Source: JAYQPQ01 sp038145405 (GTDB taxonomy: Bacteria; Pseudomonadota; Gammaproteobacteria; Pseudomonadales; GM7GCV1). From it: a stretch of 9,819 nucleotides of DNA. Shown one piece after another: positions 1 to 7,105 of this stretch. A program made the position numbers and the translations under genes. The stretch is from positions 1-9,819 of the forward strand of contig JAYQPQ010000063.1 in NCBI GenBank assembly GCA_038145405.1, given 5' to 3'. The notes under the pieces are model-generated. The model had not been told where the DNA came from. It ran no database searches and saw only the letters and a list, made by a program, of their open reading frames with translations. Numbering within the stretch: the first letter of the stretch is position 1; every line of letters begins with the position of its first letter.

Positions 1-2
1 AG

Positions 3-2246
3 AGTGAAAACGAGCCCTACGGCGGTGCCTGGGAAACCATACTCAGGGGCGCATTCCCGGCGGGCCATCCCTATAGATGGCCGGCAGGTGGTAGTCAGGA
101 GGACGTCAGCAACGCCTCGCTGGAAGACGTCAAACGCTGGTTTGAAACCTACTACGGTGCGGCCAATGCAGTTCTCACCATCGCCGGCGATGTAAGCCCG
201 GACGAGGTCTACGCCAAGGTCCAGCACTACTTCGGCGATATCCCCGCTGGGCCGCCGCTGACCCGACCCTCCGTCTGGATTGCCGAGCGAAGTGAAAGCC
301 GGCGCGACATCATGCAGGACGACGTGCCCCAGGCGCGCCTAACCAAGGTTTGGAACACGCCGCCGGGAACCGAGGTTGATAGCGTGCTGTTGGAAGTGGC
401 CGGCGCCGTTCTGGCGGGTGGGCGCAATTCACGCCTCTACCGACGCCTGGTCTACGACGAGCAGATTGCCACCAGTGTCTACGCCGGCCAGTACGCCTTG
501 GAAATTGCCGGTCTATTCGAAATCGATGTCACCATCAAACCCGGCGTGGAAATTGCCCGGGTTGAACAGGCAATCAACGAAGAGTTGCAGCGTTTCCTGG
601 ACGATGGTCCGACGCGGGATGAACTGGAGCGCGTCAAGGCAGCCTATTTTGCTCGCGTCATCCGCGGGCTGGAGCAGATAGGCGGCGGCAGCGGCAAGGC
701 GCAGTTGCTGGCAACCTACGAGGTGCTGACCGCCGATGCGGCTAATTTCCGCGAAGACCTACGCATTTACGAACAAGCCAGCGCGCGCCAGGTGCGCGAC
801 GCAGCGCGTCGCTGGTTGGCGCAGGGCGACTACAACCTCGAGGTGCACCCGCGACCCGCCTTAAGTGCCGCCACTACAGGTGCGGATCGGTCGGCGCTGC
901 CTTCCCCGGGCGATGCCCCCATTGTCGATTTTCCCGAGGCTGAATCCTTTACCCTGAACAACGGCATGCCGGTGATTCTGGCGCGGTACGGCTCCCTGCC
1001 GGTGGTCGAAATGAGCATGGTGTTCCAGGCCGGATACGCGGCGGATCAAAGCGGCACTCTTGGCGCTGCGGCCATGGCAAGTGCCATGCTGCAGGAGGGT
1101 GCCGGCGTGCTCGACGCGCTGGAAATCGCCGACCGCAAGGAGCGGCTTGGCGCGCAAATTCGTGCCAATTCCACCCTGGATACCACCGTGGTGTCGCTGT
1201 CGGCGCTGCAGGCCAATCTGGATGCCTCGCTGGCGCTCTACGCGGACATCGTGCGTCGGCCAAACTTCCCGGCCAACGAGCTGGAACGCGTGCGCAGTAA
1301 CTGGATGAACACCATCGCCCAGGAGAAAAGCGATCCGTTGTCACTGGCTTATCGTCGATTGCCGCCCCTGCTCTATGGCGAGGATCACCCCTACGGCGTT
1401 CCCTTTACCGGGTCTGGTACTGAGGAATCGGTGCTGGCCATGCAGCGCGACGATCTGGTGCGCTTCCATCAGGTCTGGATGCAGCCAGACAATGCCACAT
1501 TGATTGTGGTCGGCAATGTCACGCGTGCAGAAATTGAGGCTCTACTGAACCGCCATTTTGGTAACTGGCAGCCGGGTGGGCTGGTACGCCCTCTGGCTGA
1601 TCTGAGTCTCACGCACGAGATTCCCGGCGGCCATATCTTTCTGCTCGATCGTCCCGGTGCACCTCAATCAATGATCATCGGTGGCCAGCTGGTACCGCCA
1701 GTGCAGGCGCCGGACAACGAGTTGTTGCAGATGGTTACGCGCATCCTGGGCGGCACCTTCACGTCGCGACTTAATATGAATCTGCGCGAAGACAAGGGCT
1801 GGGCCTACGGCGCCCAGGCTGTTCCGACCAACGGTCGCGGCCAGCGCCCGCTGATTTACTACGCACCCGTGCAGACGGATCGCACCCTGGAGTCGCTACA
1901 GGAAATCATGAACGAAGTGACCGCCCTGGTAGGCGACAACCCGGTGACCGAGGATGAACTGGAGCGCTCCCGCGAGGGTATTTTGCGCAGCCTGCCTGGC
2001 AATTACGAAACCGCTGACGATGTGCTCAGCGCCTACGAGAGCATCGTGCGCTTCGATCGACCGTTGGATTATATGGATCAGCGCCAGGCCGAGATACGCG
2101 CCATGCGCCTGGAAGATGTGCAACAAGTAGCCCGCGATCACCTGGATCTGAATCAGACGATCTGGATTGTAGTAGGTGACCTGAGTCGCATCGAAGCGCC
2201 TCTACGCGCTGCCAATTTGGGCGAGATCGAAATCCTGGCACCTTAG
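3..2246 (+). CDS. M16 family zinc metallopeptidase (insulinase/pitrilysin type), two-domain, 5'-truncated by window edge
   Basis: This is the C-terminal part of a large M16 peptidase, a clam-shell protease that usually degrades peptides in the periplasm. The frame is open from base 3, giving 747 visible residues. The first ATG at 312 is internal: upstream codons already encode family sequence (ENEPYG at about residues 2-7, GHPYRWP near 21-27, then WFETYYGAANAVLTIAGD). Residues 1 to about 285 complete the first core domain. A second M16 core runs from about 312 to 747, beginning FTLNNGMPVIL. It lacks an HxxEH motif but carries the Arg/Tyr pair of the substrate-binding half in LREDKGWAYG (R595, Y602; codons 1785 and 1806). 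The HxxEH zinc motif and, by family spacing, the third ligand should lie left of base 1, so activity cannot be judged here. Single-chain members of this type are about 900 residues, so some 150-200 are missing. LemA follows after 13 bp. Confidence 0.93.
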   Translation, partial: SENEPYGGAWETILRGAFPAGHPYRWPAGGSQEDVSNASLEDVKRWFETYYGAANAVLTIAGDVSPDEVYAKVQHYFGDIPAGPPLTRPSVWIAERSESRRDIMQDDVPQARLTKVWNTPPGTEVDSVLLEVAGAVLAGGRNSRLYRRLVYDEQIATSVYAGQYALEIAGLFEIDVTIKPGVEIARVEQAINEELQRFLDDGPTRDELERVKAAYFARVIRGLEQIGGGSGKAQLLATYEVLTADAANFREDLRIYEQASARQVRDAARRWLAQGDYNLEVHPRPALSAATTGADRSALPSPGDAPIVDFPEAESFTLNNGMPVILARYGSLPVVEMSMVFQAGYAADQSGTLGAAAMASAMLQEGAGVLDALEIADRKERLGAQIRANSTLDTTVVSLSALQANLDASLALYADIVRRPNFPANELERVRSNWMNTIAQEKSDPLSLAYRRLPPLLYGEDHPYGVPFTGSGTEESVLAMQRDDLVRFHQVWMQPDNATLIVVGNVTRAEIEALLNRHFGNWQPGGLVRPLADLSLTHEIPGGHIFLLDRPGAPQSMIIGGQLVPPVQAPDNELLQMVTRILGGTFTSRLNMNLREDKGWAYGAQAVPTNGRGQRPLIYYAPVQTDRTLESLQEIMNEVTALVGDNPVTEDELERSREGILRSLPGNYETADDVLSAYESIVRFDRPLDYMDQRQAEIRAMRLEDVQQVARDHLDLNQTIWIVVGDLSRIEAPLRAANLGEIEILAP

Positions 2247-2259
2247 AAAAGGGGGAGCT

Positions 2260-2832
2260 ATGCAAATCGGACAGTGGGTGGTGATTGCGGTGGCAGTGTT
2301 TCTGGCTGGCTATCTGGTCATGCTCTACAACAACCTGGTGAGCCTGAAGCATGCTGTTACCAAAGCCTTGGCTAATATCGACGTGATGCTCAAGCAGCGT
2401 CACGACGAGTTGCCCAAATTGGTTGAGACCTGCAAGCAGTACATGGGCTATGAGCAGGACACATTGACCCGGGTCATCGAGGCACGCAGCCAGGTCGCCG
2501 CTGCCCAAAGTCGGGGTGATATGGCCGGACTGGGCAAGGCAGAGACTGCACTTCGCGCCGGGCTGGGCCAACTTTTTGCTCTGGCGGAAAGCTATCCCGA
2601 CCTGAAAGCCGATCAGAGCTTTCAGCACCTTCAGCAGCGCATCAGCAGTCTGGAAGCGGCCATCGCCGACCGGCGCGAGGTCTACAATGACTCGGTTAAC
2701 AACAACAATGTACGCATCGAGCAGTTCCCCGATGTGGTGATTGCCCGCTTCTTTAATTTCCGACCCTTTGATCTGCTGGAATTCGAGGATGGCGAGTTAA
2801 GCGATCCCTACGTCAAGGCGCTGTTCACCTAA
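2260..2832 (+). CDS. LemA family membrane protein
   Basis: This 190-residue protein has one N-terminal membrane segment (about residues 6-23) followed by a helical LemA domain. Family hallmarks are all visible: YNNLVSLK right after the membrane segment, NIDVMLKQRHDELPKLVE (39-56), EARSQVAAAQ (74-83), LFALAESYPDLKA (105-117), SFQHLQQRISSLE (120-132) and YNDSVNNNN (142-150). The N-terminus and length match the family. The ATG is preceded by a purine-rich AAAAGGGGGAG at 2247-2257, which supports this start. LemA proteins are widespread; their molecular role is unsettled, though envelope stress functions have been proposed. It lies 13 bp after the M16 protease and 24 bp before the GIDE-domain gene, so the three are probably co-transcribed. 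The LemA-GIDE pairing recurs in many bacteria and suggests they act as a membrane unit; that functional link is inference. Confidence 0.95.
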   Translation: MQIGQWVVIAVAVFLAGYLVMLYNNLVSLKHAVTKALANIDVMLKQRHDELPKLVETCKQYMGYEQDTLTRVIEARSQVAAAQSRGDMAGLGKAETALRAGLGQLFALAESYPDLKADQSFQHLQQRISSLEAAIADRREVYNDSVNNNNVRIEQFPDVVIARFFNFRPFDLLEFEDGELSDPYVKALFT

Positions 2833-2856
2833 GGCGCCGCTGCGCAGGTTCCCGAA

Positions 2857-3747
2857 GTGACCGAGACCCTGCTGGTCGCCATTTTTGCCGGACTGGGGGC
2901 ACTGGCTTCCCTGTGGCGCTCCTGGGTTATGCTGGATCGCGCACGCCATATTGAAGATGTACCCACCTCGCGTATTCGCTCCGCCGCGCAGGGCTATGTC
3001 GAACTGGTAGGGGAAGCCCAGCCCGATCAGGCGCCACTGCTTGCGCCGCTGACTGGAACGGCCTGTCTCTGGTATGACTTCTGCATTGAGCGTTACACCC
3101 GCACCGGCAAGACGCACAGTTGGCAAACGGTGCGCCGCGGGCGCAGCGACCACAGTTTTTATCTGCGCGACGACACCGGCGACTGCCATATCCATCCTCA
3201 GGGCGCCGACATGCAGCCGCTCGCGCGCCAGCGCTGGTACGGTAATACCGAACACCCGGTGACCTTTGGCGGTAGCGGGGGTTCCGGGCTGTTCTTTGGC
3301 TCGGGTCGTTATCGTTATACCGAGCGGCGCATTCACAGCGGCGATCCGCTCTATGCCCTGGGTTTGTTCCAGACCTTGCAGCCGCTCTCGGCAGCAGAGC
3401 AAAGCGAGCAGCATTTGCAGGAGCTGCTGGCGCAATGGAAAAAGGATCACGAGGACCTGCTGCGTCGCTTTGACGGCAATGGCGATGGTCGCCTCGATCA
3501 GGCCGAGTGGGAGCGGGCGCGCGCCGAGGCGGCAAGGCAGGCGCAGCTCTATACGCTGGAAAATTTCGACCAACGCCAGATCCATGTCCTCGCGCGACCG
3601 CCGAGTCGCCGTCAGCATTTTATTGTCGCCTGTCGCGACCCGAGACGACTGGCACGCGGCTATCGGCTGAAGGGCTGGGGATTGCTGCTGCTGGCCTTGG
3701 GACTGACTGGGCTGGCTGCCTACCTGCTCTTGTCTGCCACTCTCTAG
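2857..3747 (+). CDS. GIDE-domain membrane protein with EF-hand (often annotated 'E3 ubiquitin ligase' family)
   Basis: This 296-residue protein has a membrane segment at each end (about 4-20 and 274-294) with a soluble region between. The central region (about 40-165: APLTGTACLWYDFCIERY, WQTVRRGRSDHSFYLRD, RYRYTERRIHSGDPLYALG) resembles the GIDE/BAM domain that sits beside the membrane in MUL1-type proteins. There is no RING domain, so the usual ubiquitin-ligase name is misleading. A canonical EF-hand loop, D206-G-N-G-D-G-R-L-D-Q-A-E217, is encoded at 3472-3507 with the Asp/Asn/Asp and terminal Glu calcium ligands intact. The start is GTG at 2857, with a weak AGG about 8 bp upstream; no better start is seen. 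Tandem in-frame stops (TAG TAA) end it. It directly follows lemA by 24 bp. Function is unknown; calcium-responsive membrane sensing or scaffolding is speculation. Confidence 0.85.
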   Translation: MTETLLVAIFAGLGALASLWRSWVMLDRARHIEDVPTSRIRSAAQGYVELVGEAQPDQAPLLAPLTGTACLWYDFCIERYTRTGKTHSWQTVRRGRSDHSFYLRDDTGDCHIHPQGADMQPLARQRWYGNTEHPVTFGGSGGSGLFFGSGRYRYTERRIHSGDPLYALGLFQTLQPLSAAEQSEQHLQELLAQWKKDHEDLLRRFDGNGDGRLDQAEWERARAEAARQAQLYTLENFDQRQIHVLARPPSRRQHFIVACRDPRRLARGYRLKGWGLLLLALGLTGLAAYLLLSATL

Positions 3748-3755
3748 TAATCTTC

Positions 3756-3806
3756 TCTTCATCTAGTCGTCATCTGGCGTTCACCGCTCTTTCACACTGC
3801 ATTCAT
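3756..3806 (+). promoter_or_regulatory. Putative PhoB-binding array (five 11-bp-spaced half-sites)
   Basis: Five copies of TCA begin at 3759, 3770, 3781, 3792 and 3803, exactly 11 bp apart. Taken as 7-mers they read TCTTCAT, TCGTCAT, CGTTCAC, CTTTCAC and CATTCAT. The E. coli Pho-box half-site is CTGTCAT or CTGTCAC with a 4-bp spacer, hence an 11-bp period; matches here are 4, 5, 5, 6 and 5 of 7, counting C or T at the last base. The array sits immediately before a receptor-phytase operon, a sensible PhoB target. Against it: the spacers are not AT-rich, the G of the consensus is mostly T, and the distance to the likely -10 is longer than in E. coli promoters. PhoB binding is inferred, not shown. 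Confidence 0.6.
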
Positions 3807-3822
3807 AGACTCCACTGCCATC

Positions 3823-3828
3823 TATAAC
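3823..3828 (+). promoter_or_regulatory. Candidate -10 element (TATAAC) for the receptor-phytase operon
   Basis: TATAAC matches the sigma-70 -10 consensus at five of six positions and lies 22 bp before the receptor ATG. With a 17-bp spacer the -35 position would be 3800-3805 (CATTCA), a poor -35 that overlaps the last 11-bp repeat. That fits an activator-dependent promoter in which a bound regulator replaces the -35 contact. The gap from the last repeat to the -10 is 16 bp, against about 10 bp in the E. coli phoA promoter. Confidence 0.4.
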
Positions 3829-3837
3829 TACCTCGTT

Positions 3838-3843
3838 AGGGAG
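3838..3843 (+). promoter_or_regulatory. Ribosome binding site of the TonB-dependent receptor gene
   Basis: AGGGAG lies 7 bp before the ATG at 3851. It fixes the receptor start and leaves only a short leader downstream of the candidate -10. Confidence 0.7.
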
Positions 3844-3850
3844 CTCTACT

Positions 3851-6034
3851 ATGTCTCAGCAGTTCAGGAGATGGCGTCACCTTGGCTTCACTCTGGCCGC
3901 TCTGGCCGCCCCGGGCGTCAGCCTGGGTCAGGACAGCGACAGCATTGAAGAAATAGTGGTCACCGGTCAAAACGTCTTTCGCGACCGCACCGACGACATT
4001 AACCCCACCCTGAGATATGACCTGGAATTTTTCCAGCGCTTTGAACCCCTGACTGCCGGCGAGATGCTCAAGCGCATCCCCGGCGTGGTCTTTTCGCGCG
4101 ACATCCTGGAGTACGATGGCGTGCAGCTGCGCGGCCTCGAATCCGGCTATACCGAAATTCTGATCAATGGGCGACCGGTATCCGGCAAGGAAGCCGACGG
4201 CAGCTTCTTTGTTGATCGCATCCCGGCCGAGCTGGTGGAAAGTATCGAAGTAATCCGCGCTCCCTCGGCCGATATGTCTGGCGAAGGCGCCGCCGGCTCG
4301 CTCAATATCAACCTCAAGGAAGGCGCGCAGATCGAAGGTATCCTGGCGCGTTTGTCGACCATGCTGGTGCCCGAGGGCGAAGACAGCTTTTTTGACGGCG
4401 ACACAGAAACCAAGTTCAACGGTGCGCTGGCCATTGCCGGCGCCACCAGCAATTCCGACTACTGGCTGGGGCTGAACGTGCAGCAACGCTTCAATCCCAA
4501 AGAGAAGCTGGAGCTCTTCTATGATGCCCCCACGGGCGATCTCGAAGGCTACCAGTTTGAGGACGACACCCGTAACGGCACCGATTACTCCCTGAACGGC
4601 TCCTTCAATACCCGCATGGGTCAGGGCGATCTGAGCGCCAATCTCTACTATGTGGTGACTGAGCGCGAGGAGAACCAGTACGAAGCCGAGTACGAGGGCA
4701 GTGTGCCGGAACGCGTTGCCGTGCAGCTGACGGAGTGGCAGGAGACTTTTGTCGATATCAGCCAGACCAGCTGGAGCCTGGATGGCATTTACACGCATCC
4801 CGTGGGTCAGGGTACGCTTGAGTTGTCCGCGGCCATGGCGCGCTTTGAGGACGAAACCGACGAATTCGAATACACCGAGGAGTGGGATACCGGCGTGCTG
4901 GACGACACAGAAACCGACACGGGTTCCACCTCGATCACGGACGACAGCTATCAGCTGGAACTGGCCTATGCCCTGAATCTGGGCAGCTGGGATGTTAAAA
5001 CCGGCCTGAACTACAGCATGGCAACGCGCGAAGGTGACCACGAAGGGGTGATCTTTGACGGTGAAGCCGATGTCGAAGAATCGCGCCTGTCGCCCTATGT
5101 TACCGCCGCGCAATCCACCGACTTTGGCCTGAGCTATGAAGCCGGTGTGCGCTACACCCGCTACGAGCGCGATATGACCAGCGACGATGGCGATGCCTCC
5201 CAGTCCGGTGGCGAGTTGCTGCCGTCCTTCAGCCTGCTGTGGGACGCCGACGAAAACCGTCGTTTCCGGCTGTCTCTGGCACGCACCCTGCGTCGTCCGG
5301 ACTTCGACCTGATCATTCCCTTTGAAGAAGATGAAACGCCACAGGACGAAGACTTCACCATCGGCAACCCCGACCTGGATTCCGAGACCATTTGGGGTCT
5401 GGATGTGGGCGTGGAGCAGCGTCTGCCGCAGGGCGGTATCGTCGGTCTGAACTTCTTCTACCGCAATATCCGCGATCTGGTCGAGATCACCAATACTGGC
5501 ATATTGGCCTCGACCATCGACCCGGATCCCCAGTTCACCGGCTTTGTCTTCCAGCCGCGCAACGTTGGCGACGCCACCACGTCCGGCATCGAGTTCGATA
5601 TTTCCATGCCGCTTAGCCTGCTGGGCCTGGACAACACGGGCTTCTACGCCAATTACGCCTATATGAACTCCTCGGTGACGGATGCCTATACCGGCCGTTC
5701 CCGCGAGATGCGCAACCAGCCGAACTATGTCTACAACCTCAGCCTGACGCAGGATATTCCGGCCTGGAACACGGGCTTGGGCCTGTCCTACCAGAAGCGC
5801 GGCTCCTCACTGGCGACCGAGTTCAGTGAGTACGTGGTGCTGGAGTACGACGCAAACCTGGAAGTGTTTGCCGAAGTGAACTTGAACGACAATATGGTGG
5901 TGCGTCTTAGCGGTACCAACCTGCTCGACGCCGAGAAGCGCGAAATCTTCCGCGAGTTTGGCGAGCCGGTGAACGAGATCGAACTGGAAGAATCCAGCGC
6001 CGTCTATACCCTGACATTGCGCGCCACCTTCTGA
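3851..6034 (+). CDS. TonB-dependent outer-membrane receptor, phytase-linked
   Basis: This 727-residue outer-membrane receptor has a signal peptide (residues 1 to about 26, likely cut after SLG before QDSD), a TonB-box-like EEIVVTG (33-39), a plug domain of roughly 46-157 (AGEMLKRIPGVVF, GVQLRGLESGYTEILINGRP, IPAELVESIEVIRAPSADM, GAAGSLNINLKEG) and a long beta-barrel ending in the typical terminal Phe (TLRATF). Such receptors import scarce ligands using TonB energy. Its stop is one base from the phytase ATG, so the ligand is probably phytate, lower inositol phosphates or a metal complex of them. That substrate is inferred from context. Residues 333-365 hold 15 Asp/Glu and no Lys or Arg, probably an exposed loop or barrel face. 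Transcription probably starts from the Pho-box-like promoter just upstream. No upstream terminator was seen, so read-through from the LemA-GIDE operon is possible. Confidence 0.95.
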   Translation: MSQQFRRWRHLGFTLAALAAPGVSLGQDSDSIEEIVVTGQNVFRDRTDDINPTLRYDLEFFQRFEPLTAGEMLKRIPGVVFSRDILEYDGVQLRGLESGYTEILINGRPVSGKEADGSFFVDRIPAELVESIEVIRAPSADMSGEGAAGSLNINLKEGAQIEGILARLSTMLVPEGEDSFFDGDTETKFNGALAIAGATSNSDYWLGLNVQQRFNPKEKLELFYDAPTGDLEGYQFEDDTRNGTDYSLNGSFNTRMGQGDLSANLYYVVTEREENQYEAEYEGSVPERVAVQLTEWQETFVDISQTSWSLDGIYTHPVGQGTLELSAAMARFEDETDEFEYTEEWDTGVLDDTETDTGSTSITDDSYQLELAYALNLGSWDVKTGLNYSMATREGDHEGVIFDGEADVEESRLSPYVTAAQSTDFGLSYEAGVRYTRYERDMTSDDGDASQSGGELLPSFSLLWDADENRRFRLSLARTLRRPDFDLIIPFEEDETPQDEDFTIGNPDLDSETIWGLDVGVEQRLPQGGIVGLNFFYRNIRDLVEITNTGILASTIDPDPQFTGFVFQPRNVGDATTSGIEFDISMPLSLLGLDNTGFYANYAYMNSSVTDAYTGRSREMRNQPNYVYNLSLTQDIPAWNTGLGLSYQKRGSSLATEFSEYVVLEYDANLEVFAEVNLNDNMVVRLSGTNLLDAEKREIFREFGEPVNEIELEESSAVYTLTLRATF

Positions 6035-6035
6035 C

Positions 6036-7100
6036 ATGAGGAAGATCATTCTGGTAGCCAGCCTGGCAGGGCTGGCTACTGCATGTATGTCAGACCCCGA
6101 GCAGCCAGTCGACCTGGTGAAAAGGAGCATTCCCGTGGCCCGGTTGAAGCCATTGATGGAAACTGTTCCGGTGGCCAGCAGCGACGACGCCGCCGACGAT
6201 CCGGCGATCTGGGTGGCACCCGCTGAACCCGGCCTCAGCCGCATTCTGGGTACCGATAAGCAGTCCGGCCTGGCGGTCTACAACCTGCAGGGCGAGCTGC
6301 TGCAGTTTCTTGCAAGCGGGCGCTTGAACAATGTCGATCTGCGTCAGAGCGTCGAGGTCGATGGCCAGCTCCACGATCTGGCAGTAGCGACCAACCGCAC
6401 ACATATTGGCATGGATATTTTTGGTATCGATCCCGAGTCTGGCCAGGTGACTCAGCTCGGTAGCTGGCCGCTCGACCTGGTCGAGCCCTACGGCCTGTGC
6501 CTCTATCGGGATGCTCAGAATGGTCTTCAGGTGTTTGTGAATTCCACCGATGGCCACTACCAGCAATGGCTGATGAACTCGGTCGATCCGCTGCGCATGG
6601 AGATGCTGCGCGAGTTTCATCTGGCCAGTCAGCCTGAAGGTTGCGCGGCTGATGACATCCAGCATCAGCTCTTTGTCGGCGAAGAAGGTCGCGGCGTCTG
6701 GCGCCTAACGACTGATCCGGCGCAGACGGAACTGGTGCTGATTGACGAAGTAGGCGCCGGGGTGCTGGTAGCTGACGTCGAGGGCATGGACATCTATCGC
6801 ACGGCTGCAGGTCAGGCCTACCTGGTGGTTTCCAGCCAGGGCGATTTCACCTATGCCGTCTACGATGCTCAGGGCGATTACGGCTACCGCGGCTCATTCC
6901 AGATCGCTGCCGACCCCGAACGGGGCATCGATGGCGCTCAGGAAACCGACGGCCTGGCAGTCAGTGCAGCCAATCTGGGCCCAGGCCTGGAGCAGGGAGC
7001 GCTGGTGGTACAGGACGGCTACAACCTGCAGCCAGCCGAAAAGCAGAACTTCAAATTGGTGCCCTGGGCGGATATCGCGTCAGCCCTAGGCTTGGAATAG
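6036..7100 (+). CDS. Beta-propeller phytase (3-phytase family, BPP), putative lipoprotein
   Basis: Phytases of this family release phosphate from myo-inositol hexakisphosphate, usually as its calcium salt, using calcium ions bound in a six-bladed propeller. Signature stretches along the 354 residues are: SSDDAADDPAIWV (48-60), ASGRLNNVDLR (93-103), VEPYGLCLY (149-157), SQPEGCAADD (198-207), LFVGEEGRGVWRL (212-224), ADVEGMDIY (246-254), LVVSSQGDFTYAVYD (263-277), IDGAQETDGLAV (298-309), ALVVQDGYN (322-330) and NFKLVPW (338-344). The acidic residues in these blocks are those expected at the calcium and phosphate sites. The N-terminus has a signal peptide ending LATAC, a possible lipobox with Cys17 as lipid anchor; Ala rather than Leu at -3 makes this less certain. 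The ATG is one base after the receptor TGA and has no clear Shine-Dalgarno of its own, suggesting translational coupling. Confidence 0.93.
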   Translation: MRKIILVASLAGLATACMSDPEQPVDLVKRSIPVARLKPLMETVPVASSDDAADDPAIWVAPAEPGLSRILGTDKQSGLAVYNLQGELLQFLASGRLNNVDLRQSVEVDGQLHDLAVATNRTHIGMDIFGIDPESGQVTQLGSWPLDLVEPYGLCLYRDAQNGLQVFVNSTDGHYQQWLMNSVDPLRMEMLREFHLASQPEGCAADDIQHQLFVGEEGRGVWRLTTDPAQTELVLIDEVGAGVLVADVEGMDIYRTAAGQAYLVVSSQGDFTYAVYDAQGDYGYRGSFQIAADPERGIDGAQETDGLAVSAANLGPGLEQGALVVQDGYNLQPAEKQNFKLVPWADIASALGLE

Positions 7101-7105
7101 GGGCA

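Noticed and set aside
312..2246. Taking the ATG at 312 as the start of the M16 gene
   Set aside because: The same frame is open back to base 3 and encodes clear M16 family sequence upstream, so the gene enters from outside the window.
2797..3762. Antisense open frame (321 codons) opposite the GIDE gene
   Set aside because: The sense strand encodes a recognisable GIDE/EF-hand protein in tandem with lemA. The antisense product matches nothing and spans two real genes' ends.
3748..3850. Rho-independent terminator for the LemA-GIDE operon in the intergenic gap
   Set aside because: No inverted repeat with a following T-run is present; the gap is occupied by the 11-bp periodic repeats, a -10-like site and a ribosome binding site.
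3836..5113. Long antisense open frame (425 codons) opposite the receptor gene
   Set aside because: It is the complement of a GC-rich, clearly conserved receptor. Its translation is low-complexity in character with no recognisable domain, and no independent start signal stands out.
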